64,000 nt of DNA. Origin: Clostridium swellfunianum. Its GTDB lineage: Bacteria; Bacillota; Clostridia; Clostridiales; Clostridiaceae. Shown piece by piece: positions 37,573 to 45,143 of the stretch. The notes beneath the pieces are model-generated. The model was not told the DNA's origin. It saw only the letters and a program-made list of their open reading frames with translations, and did not search any database. The first letter of the stretch is position 1. Every line of letters starts with the position of its first letter. The translations under genes were made by a program, and so were the position numbers. The stretch spans positions 264,720-328,719 of the forward strand of contig NZ_JAMOFV010000006.1 in NCBI RefSeq assembly GCF_023656515.1, in the 5' to 3' direction.

Positions 37573-37587
37573 TGATAGTTACTATCA
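37573..37587. repeat. Dyad in the divergent ATP-grasp intergenic region
   Basis: TGATAG-TTA-CTATCA is a perfect 15-base dyad between the two divergent ATP-grasp genes. It could be an operator for both; no regulator can be named from sequence. Confidence 0.4.
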
Positions 37588-37678
37588 GAATTTTATTGTG
37601 GTTCAGTATAATCAGTAACACTATGAAATTTATACCATATATTGAATTAGAATATACTAAGTTTCCGGGGGAAGCTAA

Positions 37679-39070
37679 TTGGTTAATAGAATTAAGATAA
37701 CTTATGTTGACTCTCAGGATATACAATCATGTTACTTAACGAAAGAACAAGCCTATAAATATAACCTAGAGGATAGAAATGAATACGTTATTATAAATAT
37801 AGGAATATGCAGTATTAAGTTAAAAAAGCACATATTAAGAGATACTGAAAAAGGGATAGAAACACTCTGCTTATCCAGCGATATTAAAGAAAAATTATAT
37901 ATAGATGAAGGAACCATAATGCAAATTTCAGCTGCTGAGGATGGAATATTAGAGATAGGACCATATATAGGTATATTTATTAACCAGTCTAAAATTGAAA
38001 TGCTGACAGAAGGCAATGAGATATATGAATATACTTGGTTTGATAAAACTTCCAAACACTTATATGGTTATAGCTATTTTTTCTCTATTGAAGGTATTGA
38101 TTGGGATAAGTGTCTAATTAAAGGGGTAGTAAATATAAACGGCAGGTGGATTTTTAAAACATGTTTATTTCCTAAGGTTATTTATGATAGGAATGTAGAA
38201 AATAACAGCCGCATTGAAAGCTTTGAGCTTCGCGAAAGATTATGCGGCAGATGTAAAATTATAAACAGTATTGCTAAACTAACTAAACTATCTACAATAA
38301 AAGTATTAGAAAAAAATGAGAAGTTAGTTAATCTTATACCTCAAACTGTAAAATGCAATTCATGTAAAGATATAGAGCGGGTTATGGAAAGTTACCGTAG
38401 TGTTTATCTAAAGCCAGATAGCCTTAGCAAGGGAAAAGGTGTGTACAAGATTACTAAAAAATCTGATAACCATTATAAAGTAGAATATAGGACAGCAGAG
38501 AGAAATCACGTGGTTACATTAAATGATATTGAGGAAATAGATATACTGTTAGAGCAGTACAGCGAGAATGGCGGGGGATATATTATACAAAAGGAAATAA
38601 ACAAAGCTTTGTTTAGAGGAAATACCTTCGATTTAAGGGTTCTGTTTCAAAAGGACTACAGCGGCACTTGGAAGCTTAGTGGCATAGCCGCTCGTATTGC
38701 AGCTGAAGGAAGTATAATAACAAGTCCAAGAAGCGGCGGAGTAGTTGAAGATTTTTCAATTATCCTAAAGGAAGTGTTTGGACAAGAGCCTTCTTCAAAA
38801 GGAGGAATATATGAAAGACTTGTTTATTTCGGTAGAGAAATTTGCAGCTCTATAGAAAAGGCGTTTGGAGATTGTGTTGAACTGGGACTTGATATGGCTA
38901 TAGATATAAATCATAAAATATGGATTATTGAAGTAAATGGAAAACCGTTAATGGTTAGCTTGAAGCGCTTAAACAATCCTGAAATTATGGCTAGGTGCCT
39001 AAGGAGGCCAATTGAGTATGCTGCAAGCCTTACAAACTTTGCTTCCTGGGATACAAGTAATAAATATTAA
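37679..39070 (+). CDS. YheC/YheD-type ATP-grasp protein 7 (long form, SPRSGG subgroup)
   Basis: Long-form paralogue (463 residues), the only one on the plus strand. The N-terminal beta domain ends at ILEIGPYIGIFINQSK; then GIDWDKCLIKGVVNING, VIYDRNVENN, the ATP loop KPDSLSKGKGVYKI, YIIQKEINKALFRGNTFDLR, SIITSPRSGGVVEDF and metal-binding LGLDMAIDINHKIWIIEVNGKP. It is closest to protein 3. The TTG start follows GGGGGAAG. A near sigma-K motif (AC, 16 bases, CATATATTG) lies around 37630-37655. The cysteine-rich coat-like gene follows 48 bases later, probably in the same transcript. Confidence 0.87.
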   Translation: MVNRIKITYVDSQDIQSCYLTKEQAYKYNLEDRNEYVIINIGICSIKLKKHILRDTEKGIETLCLSSDIKEKLYIDEGTIMQISAAEDGILEIGPYIGIFINQSKIEMLTEGNEIYEYTWFDKTSKHLYGYSYFFSIEGIDWDKCLIKGVVNINGRWIFKTCLFPKVIYDRNVENNSRIESFELRERLCGRCKIINSIAKLTKLSTIKVLEKNEKLVNLIPQTVKCNSCKDIERVMESYRSVYLKPDSLSKGKGVYKITKKSDNHYKVEYRTAERNHVVTLNDIEEIDILLEQYSENGGGYIIQKEINKALFRGNTFDLRVLFQKDYSGTWKLSGIAARIAAEGSIITSPRSGGVVEDFSIILKEVFGQEPSSKGGIYERLVYFGREICSSIEKAFGDCVELGLDMAIDINHKIWIIEVNGKPLMVSLKRLNNPEIMARCLRRPIEYAASLTNFASWDTSNKY

Positions 39071-39118
39071 ACCAAGTTTACTTGATAAATGAGGGAAAAT
39101 AAGGAGGATAGATAAACT

Positions 39119-39706
39119 ATGGACAATACACATGAAGACAGTTTTCAGTATGGAAAAGTATATTACTTTGACAAGTCTGGAATGCCAATTGATGAACATG
39201 ATGCACACACGGTGCATCATGGCTGCAAAACCTTTATAGAAACCTGCTGCCGTCTGCACGTTCCGAGAGGCTTCAAGCTCGCAAAGTGCACACCAGGAAT
39301 GTGTTTTAACCTAGCAGGGTTGACCTGTCTTAAAAACCCAATAGTACAAAAGGTGAAGTTGCCAGCCTGTGAGTGTGAGCATCCTAGAAAGTGTGATGTA
39401 GTAGCAGGCTATGAGATAAGGGCAGTGGGTGACATTAATTTCTCTGTAAGCATCCCTATCAAGCCTATAAGAGGTTATTGTTTCCCTAAAAGTTCCTATG
39501 TCTCAAGTTCAGCTACAGTGCCAGTAAATAAAGTCATATCTCATACCTGCTGCCCAAAGCCATGCTCCTGCAGTGAGCCTTGCATAGATTGGACTTACTC
39601 CTGGTTCTGTGCTTCGGTGGTTGAGGATGAATGTGGTTGTTATATACAAGTGAAGATTGGAGTTGTTTTAGAATATACAGGAAGCTGTGAATGTGATGAA
39701 GAGTAA
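39119..39706 (+). CDS. Cysteine-rich protein, probable spore surface component
   Basis: A 195-residue protein with 20 cysteines, many in CC, CxC and CPKPCSC clusters, and no signal peptide or membrane segment. It starts with a hydrophilic stretch (DNTHEDSFQYGKVYYFDKSG); the middle has GYEIRAVGDINFSVSIPIKP, a beta-rich pattern like that in SPOCS/DUF3794-type spore coat proteins. High cysteine content suits disulfide cross-linking in a coat or exosporium. AAGGAGG is five to eight bases from the ATG. It lies between ATP-grasp gene 7 and a SPOCS-like gene. I do not recognise a named family; the role is inferred from context. Confidence 0.65.
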   Translation: MDNTHEDSFQYGKVYYFDKSGMPIDEHDAHTVHHGCKTFIETCCRLHVPRGFKLAKCTPGMCFNLAGLTCLKNPIVQKVKLPACECEHPRKCDVVAGYEIRAVGDINFSVSIPIKPIRGYCFPKSSYVSSSATVPVNKVISHTCCPKPCSCSEPCIDWTYSWFCASVVEDECGCYIQVKIGVVLEYTGSCECDEE

Positions 39707-39728
39707 GTACAAATAAGGAGGCCTTTAC

Positions 39729-40499
39729 ATGGATAACAAAAAAATAAACCAAGCAAGCAGTATTAAACAAAATAACTGCGAATGCAGCAATGATAAAGAG
39801 GAATGCAAGGGTGAAGTTATTGATTCCTATACAATTAACGAATGCATAAGTACATCTTCTGAAAAATTCCCACACTATAAGGTACCAGTTATTATCTCAG
39901 AGTTTACAGCACAGATTGACTTAGAATCGAGGATTAAGCTGTGTGAACCGGCGATTGAAATTAAGAGAATTAAAAAGAATGTATTTTTAACTCAATGCAG
40001 GCTTGTTGCTGGAACAAGAAAGGTTTTTATAAGTGGATATGTTAGAAAAAATATTGAGTATGCCACAATGAACTGCTATAATAACTCGGCAATATGTGGA
40101 GATATAAAGCATACAACAGTTCATGTACCTTTCAAGTGTGTAACTGAAATTATGAAGATGAGAGAACCAGAAATTCATCCTAATGAGCCTTCTAAAATGT
40201 TGAATTATTATGATGAAAATAATATGGGAAGCAGTATGAAGGAAATTGATATGTTTAGCGAGGAAATTTTCAATGAAAAGGTATATTGTGAGCTTGTAAG
40301 TGCAAAAATTTATGAAGCTGATATAATAGAAGATTGTAAAAATATAAGCTCTGCTCTGAGGGAGCATACATTCCAAAACTTTATTGAAAAAGAAGTAATA
40401 TATCTGACAATAAAGCTTCTGCAAAACCAGCAAATTTGTGAAGAAAGAGAGCCAAAGTGCCCAAGCTACTATGATTGGATGGAACAGCAGGAGTGTTAG
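39729..40499 (+). CDS. SPOCS-like spore surface protein A
   Basis: A 256-residue protein with 14 cysteines and no signal peptide. Its core KRIKKNVFLTQCRLVAGTRK, then VFISGYVRKNIEYAT and HTTVHVPFKC, is shared with the genes at 42129 and 47090, defining a three-member family in the window. The pattern (a gained-strand repeat ending in VPF) resembles SPOCS/DUF3794 domains of spore coat-associated proteins. The N terminus is hydrophilic and cysteine-containing, the C terminus predicted helical. AAGGAGG precedes the ATG. It follows the cysteine-rich gene by 22 bases and ends before a bidirectional terminator. Confidence 0.65.
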   Translation: MDNKKINQASSIKQNNCECSNDKEECKGEVIDSYTINECISTSSEKFPHYKVPVIISEFTAQIDLESRIKLCEPAIEIKRIKKNVFLTQCRLVAGTRKVFISGYVRKNIEYATMNCYNNSAICGDIKHTTVHVPFKCVTEIMKMREPEIHPNEPSKMLNYYDENNMGSSMKEIDMFSEEIFNEKVYCELVSAKIYEADIIEDCKNISSALREHTFQNFIEKEVIYLTIKLLQNQQICEEREPKCPSYYDWMEQQEC

Positions 40500-40553
40500 A
40501 AGTTTATATCTCATAAACTAATTTATAGGTAATTGGTTAATAGTGCAAAAGAA

Positions 40554-40604
40554 CCTCATTTAGCTTTATTAAGATTAATTGTAAAGCTAAATGAGGCTCT
40601 TTTT
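40554..40604. terminator. Bidirectional terminator between coat-like gene and aprX
   Basis: CCTCATTTAGCTTTA (40554-40568) pairs exactly with 40582-40596, followed by a T-run on the plus strand and preceded by an A-run. It serves both converging genes. Confidence 0.85.
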
Positions 40605-40605
40605 C

Positions 40606-41901
40606 TTATAGATGATTTACAGCTTTACTTGCATCAACTAAACCTTTTCCTTGAATATTTTCGTTTAGATTAGGAAGAGGAGTGGAAGTTGATTTTAATA
40701 GGTTTTTCACTTCTAGGGGAGTTAGTGATTTTTTAGCTTCAAGCATTAATGCAACTATTCCAGCGCAAACTGGAGTAGCCATTGAGGTTCCTGAAAGTGA
40801 TATATATCCAGTGCCAACTCTTGAACTTTTGTTTTGCTTGTCTAAAGTTGAGTTAGGTGAGCGCAGGGAAATTATATTTGTACCAGGGCATATAACATCT
40901 GGTTTTATAAGATTATCTATAGTTGGTCCGCGGCTTGAAAACTCCGCAATTTTATAATCATTAGGGCTTAATGAATTGTTGTCATTCATAGCTCCTACAG
41001 TAATAACTATAGGGTCTATTCCAGGAGAAGATATTGTTCTAGCCTCTGGTCCTTCATTACCGGCAGCAACGCAAACAACTATGCCATTTTTCCACGCTTT
41101 TTCTACAGCTGCACATACAGGGTCTTCATTTGAAGGCTGTGTTGCAGAGCTTCCTAAAGACATGTTTATTACTCTAATGTTATAAATGTTCTTGTTATCT
41201 ATACACCATTGAACCCCTTGAATAACTGTTGAAAGTGAACCGGAGCCAGACTTATTTAGTACTTTTACACCTATGATATTAGCTCCAGGAGCAGTACCTT
41301 TATAAAGACCGTTGGAAAGATTTCCGTCAGAAGCTATATCTCCAGCAACATGGGTACCATGTCCATTATCATCGTACGGAGAGGTTTTATTGCCGACGAA
41401 ATCTTTGAATCCGATAATTCTGCCTAAAAGATCATCATGGAGATATACTCCTGTATCGATTACTGCAACGCCTATACCTTTGCCTGTGACACCTTCAGCG
41501 TTCCATACAGTAGTAGCCTTAACAGCTTTAGAGGCTACATCTAGAACGGTCTTTACTGTACCATCATACCAAACTTTTTTAACAGAATTATTTTTTATTA
41601 TTTTTTCCAATGTTTTTGCATTTACCTTTGTAGAGAAGGAATTAATTAAAGGTAGCTCGCAATTTACCTTGCAGCCAGAAACTTTAGCAGTAGAGCTTAA
41701 ACAAGTATTAAACTCCTGTTTAGAATCCATTTGAACTATAACACTGAGTTTTTTAAAGCGTTGACGGGCTCCCTTAAAATACTTTTGAAGGAAGCAGGGA
41801 ATAAATCTAAAGGGCCTGTACCACTCTAGCGCTTGATTTCTTAGGGTTGGACAAAATTTGTTTAAATTTGAACGTATCCAGTTTACTTCTTGAAACAACA
41901 T
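40606..41901 (-). CDS. aprX: AprX-like S8 family serine protease
   Basis: Subtilisin-family peptidase very similar in layout to Bacillus AprX, an intracellular/sporulation-phase protease without a signal peptide. The N-terminal region (LEWYRPFRFIPCFLQKYFK, then KKLSVIVQM) is an inhibitor-like propeptide typical of AprX. Catalytic residues: D149 in AVIDTGVYLHDD, H181 in NGHGTHVAGD, S373 in SGTSMATPVCAG, with oxyanion N282 in AAGNEGPE. 431 residues is the AprX size. It lies between two SPOCS-like coat genes on the opposite strand, so processing of spore-surface proteins is a reasonable but unproved idea. Confidence 0.9.
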   Translation of the reverse strand: MLFQEVNWIRSNLNKFCPTLRNQALEWYRPFRFIPCFLQKYFKGARQRFKKLSVIVQMDSKQEFNTCLSSTAKVSGCKVNCELPLINSFSTKVNAKTLEKIIKNNSVKKVWYDGTVKTVLDVASKAVKATTVWNAEGVTGKGIGVAVIDTGVYLHDDLLGRIIGFKDFVGNKTSPYDDNGHGTHVAGDIASDGNLSNGLYKGTAPGANIIGVKVLNKSGSGSLSTVIQGVQWCIDNKNIYNIRVINMSLGSSATQPSNEDPVCAAVEKAWKNGIVVCVAAGNEGPEARTISSPGIDPIVITVGAMNDNNSLSPNDYKIAEFSSRGPTIDNLIKPDVICPGTNIISLRSPNSTLDKQNKSSRVGTGYISLSGTSMATPVCAGIVALMLEAKKSLTPLEVKNLLKSTSTPLPNLNENIQGKGLVDASKAVNHL

Positions 41902-42009
41902 AAAAAAACACCTCCGCTTGTCCTAATTTATCTTATTCAAGGAGGCTTTATATGTGATAAAGCATTGAAAAGAATGTAAGTTTTAGAGGTGGCACTATCT
42001 AAAAATTTT

Positions 42010-42018
42010 CATACTATA
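42010..42018 (+). promoter_or_regulatory. Possible sigma-K -10 for SPOCS-like gene B
   Basis: CATACTATA matches CATANNNTA and lies about 110 bases upstream of the gene at 42129. The nearest AC dinucleotide is 14 bases upstream, shorter than the usual spacing, so support is weak. Confidence 0.3.
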
Positions 42019-42128
42019 ACATTGAGGGAATAATCAAGATTTATAGAACTGAAGATTAAACATAAAGGAAATGTGTACTTAGCTTGTTGAAGGTAACAAG
42101 CAAATTTTAGAAATTAGGAGGCTTTTAT

Positions 42129-42908
42129 ATGGATTACAAAGAAATGAACAAAGGAAAATATGGTTATCAAAGCGAGTGTAAATGTAATGACAAAGGACAC
42201 AGTAAGGAAAAAGAATGCAAAGGAGCTGTTATTGATTCCTACACATTAAGTGAATGCTCCAATACCTGCCCACAGAACTATCCAAACTATAAGGTTCCAG
42301 TTGTTCTTTCAGAATTTACAGTACAAATTGACACAGAATCAAAGATTAGACTATGTGAACCAGCAATTGATATTAAAAGGATTAAAAAGAATGTATTTTT
42401 AACTCAGTGCAGATTTATTCCGGGAACCTGTAAGGTTTTTATCAGTGGCTACGTTAGAAAGAATATTGAGTACTCCACAATGGACTGCTACAACAACTCT
42501 GGAATTTGCGGAGACATAAAACACACAACTGTTCATGTGCCTTTCCAATGCATGACTGAGTTAAAGGGTATGAGAAACCCACAGTTTGAATACAATCCGC
42601 CAACTGAAGAATTGTTTTATTTAGATGACAAATGTATGGGCAGAAACATGAAGGAAGTTGACATGCACAGCGAAGAACACTTCAACGAAAAGGTGTACTG
42701 CGAGCTTGTTCATGCAAGCATTTATGAAGCAGATATCGTACATGAATGTGAAAAGCTTGGTTGCATGACAAATGAAATTGTATTCCAAAGCTTTATTGAA
42801 AAGGAAGTTCTTTATCTAACTATTAAGCTTCTTCAGAATCAACAGATTTACAAGGAGTATCATCCAAAATATCCATGCTATGATGACCATGGGAAAGACT
42901 GCTTATAA
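42129..42908 (+). CDS. SPOCS-like spore surface protein B
   Basis: A 259-residue paralogue of the gene at 39729; the two agree over nearly the whole length (for example VIDSYTLSECSNTCPQNYPN, LCEPAIDIKRIKKNVF, SGICGDIKHTTVHVPF, HFNEKVYCELVHASIYEADI). Cysteine-containing hydrophilic N terminus, no signal peptide or membrane segment. The strong site TTAGGAGGC precedes the ATG. It stands between the divergent aprX and the arsenic operon and has its own terminator. Spore-surface function is inferred from family resemblance and neighbours. Confidence 0.65.
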   Translation: MDYKEMNKGKYGYQSECKCNDKGHSKEKECKGAVIDSYTLSECSNTCPQNYPNYKVPVVLSEFTVQIDTESKIRLCEPAIDIKRIKKNVFLTQCRFIPGTCKVFISGYVRKNIEYSTMDCYNNSGICGDIKHTTVHVPFQCMTELKGMRNPQFEYNPPTEELFYLDDKCMGRNMKEVDMHSEEHFNEKVYCELVHASIYEADIVHECEKLGCMTNEIVFQSFIEKEVLYLTIKLLQNQQIYKEYHPKYPCYDDHGKDCL

Positions 42909-42919
42909 AAATTAAGAAG

Positions 42920-42945
42920 GCCAGGATTAGTGATAATCCTGGCTT
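42920..42945 (+). terminator. Terminator after SPOCS-like gene B
   Basis: GCCAGGATTA (42920-42929) pairs perfectly with TAATCCTGGC (42934-42943) around a GTGA loop, then a T-rich stretch. Confidence 0.85.
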
Positions 42946-43152
42946 TACTTTGTCAACATAAAGCATGTTTTTATTAATTATAATAGATGTGAAAAGTTAA
43001 CTTTTTATATTGTTAACTTCTTATATTCTTATATTTATAAAAAGTTAACTTTGTTATTAGTTAAATTTTTTTAGGTATAAGTTTAAAGTATTGGTATATA
43101 TAGGATATCGTATATATAGGTACTAATATATCAATGCTATAAGTATTATATA
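42946..43152. other. AT-rich region upstream of the arsenic operon
   Basis: About 200 non-coding bases. They contain two palindromes centred on GTTAAC (AAAAGTTAACTTTT at 42992-43005 and AAAGTTAACTTT at 43041-43052) with a third GTTAAC between them, and repeated ATATATAGG steps near 43098-43125. No gene is visible. The region may hold further operators. Confidence 0.5.
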
Positions 43153-43181
43153 TTGACAGTTATTATAAATGAAACTACAAT
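43153..43181 (+). promoter_or_regulatory. Sigma-A promoter of the ars operon
   Basis: TTGACA (43153-43158), 17 bases, TACAAT (43176-43181). The -10 overlaps the start of the inverted repeat at 43179-43208, so a repressor bound there would block it. Confidence 0.75.
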
Positions 43182-43208
43182 ATATATAGATGAGTATCTA
43201 TATATATT
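43179..43208. promoter_or_regulatory. Probable ArsR operator
   Basis: AATATATATAGAT (43179-43191) and ATCTATATATATT (43196-43208) form a perfect 13-base inverted repeat with a four-base centre, overlapping the -10 element and start region. Size, symmetry and position suit an ArsR/SmtB-family dimer. Confidence 0.7.
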
Positions 43209-43268
43209 CATATAAGATAACTTAGGAAGATGAAGTGTTAAATAAATAACTACAAATGTGGAGGGTAT

Positions 43269-43610
43269 ATGAAACTGAACTACGAAGAGCAAGCTAAAGT
43301 TATTAAAGCACTATCAGACCCAAGCAGGCTGAAAATAATAGACATATTATCATGTGGAGAGAGATGTGCCTGTGACATATTGGAACACTTTGATTTTACG
43401 CAGCCAACACTTTCACATCATATGAAGGTTTTAGGTGATTGCGGTCTAGTTAATTCAAGAAAAGAAGGGCAGTGGAATCACTATTCCCTTAATATGAAGA
43501 ACTGCAACAACCTCATAATATTTCTTATGAATATCCTTACGGATACTGATGATTGTATCTGCAAAGATAAATTAAGCTGTGATTGTGATAAGGAGGAAGC
43601 AAAACAATGA
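43269..43610 (+). CDS. arsR: ArsR-family arsenic-responsive repressor
   Basis: Winged-helix metalloid repressor of 113 residues. The core IIKALSDPSRLKIIDILS leads to the CGERCACDILEHF segment, whose cysteines match the As(III) site of ArsR (ELCVCDL type), then the recognition helix TQPTLSHHMKVL and the wing region LVNSRKEGQWNHYSL. A C-terminal cysteine cluster (CICKDKLSCDCDKEE) may add metal ligands. First gene of the operon arsR-arsC-acr3-permease; its stop overlaps the arsC start by four bases. A palindromic operator lies upstream. Confidence 0.93.
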   Translation: MKLNYEEQAKVIKALSDPSRLKIIDILSCGERCACDILEHFDFTQPTLSHHMKVLGDCGLVNSRKEGQWNHYSLNMKNCNNLIIFLMNILTDTDDCICKDKLSCDCDKEEAKQ

Positions 43611-44038
43611 AACCAAAAGTAGCTTTTATATGTGTACACAACTCTTGCAGATCTCAAATGGCTGAAGCATTAGGAAAGCTATTTGCCTCAGAGGTTTTTG
43701 AGTCATATTCTGCAGGCACAGAGCTAAGGCCACATATAAATCAGGATGCAGTAAAAATTATTAAAGATTTATACAAAGTGGATATGAACGAAACACAAAA
43801 ATCAAAGCTTTTAAATGATATTCCAGATGTAGACGTAGTTGTGAAGATGGGTTGTAATGTATCCTGTCCATTTCTTCCTTCAAAGCACATGGAGGATTGG
43901 GGCTTAGATGACCCATCAGGGAGAAATGATGAAGAGTTTATAAAAACTGCAAAGACAATAGAGGAAAAAATAAAGGACCTTGCAAGAAGAATCCAAAATA
44001 ATGAAATTGATTTAACTGTAAAAAGAGATATTAGATAG
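43607..44038 (+). CDS. arsC: Arsenate reductase ArsC (low-molecular-weight phosphatase type)
   Basis: Thioredoxin-coupled arsenate reductase that turns As(V) to As(III). The phosphatase-like P-loop ICVHNSCRSQMAEA has the nucleophilic cysteine C9 (with C14), and the redox cysteine pair appears as GCNVSCPFLP around residue 83-87, before WGLDDPSG. 143 residues is normal. Overlaps arsR and lies 13 bases before acr3. Confidence 0.95.
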   Translation: MKPKVAFICVHNSCRSQMAEALGKLFASEVFESYSAGTELRPHINQDAVKIIKDLYKVDMNETQKSKLLNDIPDVDVVVKMGCNVSCPFLPSKHMEDWGLDDPSGRNDEEFIKTAKTIEEKIKDLARRIQNNEIDLTVKRDIR

Positions 44039-44050
44039 GGGGAAAGTAGT

Positions 44051-45106
44051 ATGTCAGCAGAAAATAAACAGGAAGGAAAAGGACTAGGGGTTTTTGAAAG
44101 ATATCTTACAATATGGGTAGCGCTGTGTATAGTTGCAGGAATACTTATTGGTCAAATCCTGCCAGTCATTCCAAAGACACTTAGCAAGTTTGAGTATTAT
44201 AATGTATCAATACCTGTTGCAATACTTATTTGGCTTATGATTTATCCAATGATGCTTAAGATAGATTTTTCCAGCATTGTTAGAGCAACAAAGAAGCCTA
44301 AGGGGTTAATAGTAACCTGTGTTACAAATTGGGTTATAAAGCCTTTTACAATGTATCTTATAGCAGCCTTCTTCTTTAAGGTTGTGTTTAAAGCTTTTAT
44401 ACCAGAAAACTTAGCAACAGACTATTTAGCAGGAGCAGTGCTTTTAGGAGCGGCGCCATGTACAGCAATGGTTTTTGTATGGAGCTATTTAACTAAAGGA
44501 GATGCAGCATATACTTTAGTTCAAGTTGCAGTAAATGATTTAATCATATTAATAGCATTTACGCCCATAGTAGCATTTTTGCTTGGAGTTAGTGATGTTC
44601 CTCTATCCTATGGCACGCTTATACTGTCAACTGTATTGTTTGTCGTAATACCTTTAGTCTCTGGTTTTATAACTAGGAGTACTATTATAAAAAACAGAGG
44701 TGTGGACTACTTTAATAATGTGTTCTTAAAGAAATTTGACCATATAACAATAGTGGGTTTATTACTAACTTTGGTTATTATATTCTCCTTCCAGGGGGAT
44801 ATAATACTTAATAATCCATTACACATTCTTTTAATAGCAATACCTTTAACAATACAAACCTTCTTTATATTCTTCCTGGCATATAGCTGGTCTAGAGCTT
44901 GGAAGCTTCCACATGCTATTGCTGCACCAGCTGGAATGATAGGTGCAAGCAATTTCTTTGAATTGGCTGTTGCTGTTGCCATAGCACTATTTGGACTAAA
45001 ATCCGGAGCAGCTCTTGCTACTGTTGTTGGAGTGTTAGTAGAAGTTCCTGTAATGCTTACTTTAGTTAGGATAGCAAATAGAACAAGGAATTGGTTTCCA
45101 GGCTAG
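44051..45106 (+). CDS. acr3: ACR3 family arsenite efflux permease
   Basis: Polytopic As(III) exporter with about ten membrane segments in 351 residues. Family features: FERYLTIWVALCIVAGILIG at the N terminus, MIYPMMLKIDF, NWVIKPFTMYLIA, and LGAAPCTAMVFVWSYL with the functionally important cysteine. The C-terminal APAGMIGASNFFELAVAVAI is also typical. Site GGGGGAAAG before the ATG. It follows arsC and precedes the TGA-interrupted permease by 38 bases. Confidence 0.95.
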   Translation: MSAENKQEGKGLGVFERYLTIWVALCIVAGILIGQILPVIPKTLSKFEYYNVSIPVAILIWLMIYPMMLKIDFSSIVRATKKPKGLIVTCVTNWVIKPFTMYLIAAFFFKVVFKAFIPENLATDYLAGAVLLGAAPCTAMVFVWSYLTKGDAAYTLVQVAVNDLIILIAFTPIVAFLLGVSDVPLSYGTLILSTVLFVVIPLVSGFITRSTIIKNRGVDYFNNVFLKKFDHITIVGLLLTLVIIFSFQGDIILNNPLHILLIAIPLTIQTFFIFFLAYSWSRAWKLPHAIAAPAGMIGASNFFELAVAVAIALFGLKSGAALATVVGVLVEVPVMLTLVRIANRTRNWFPG

Positions 45107-45143
45107 ACAGTATAGGATTAATAAGTAGTTTAAGGAGAGTAAA

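Noticed and set aside
40606-41901. Secreted subtilisin
   Set aside because: No signal peptide; the N terminus and motifs match the intracellular AprX type.
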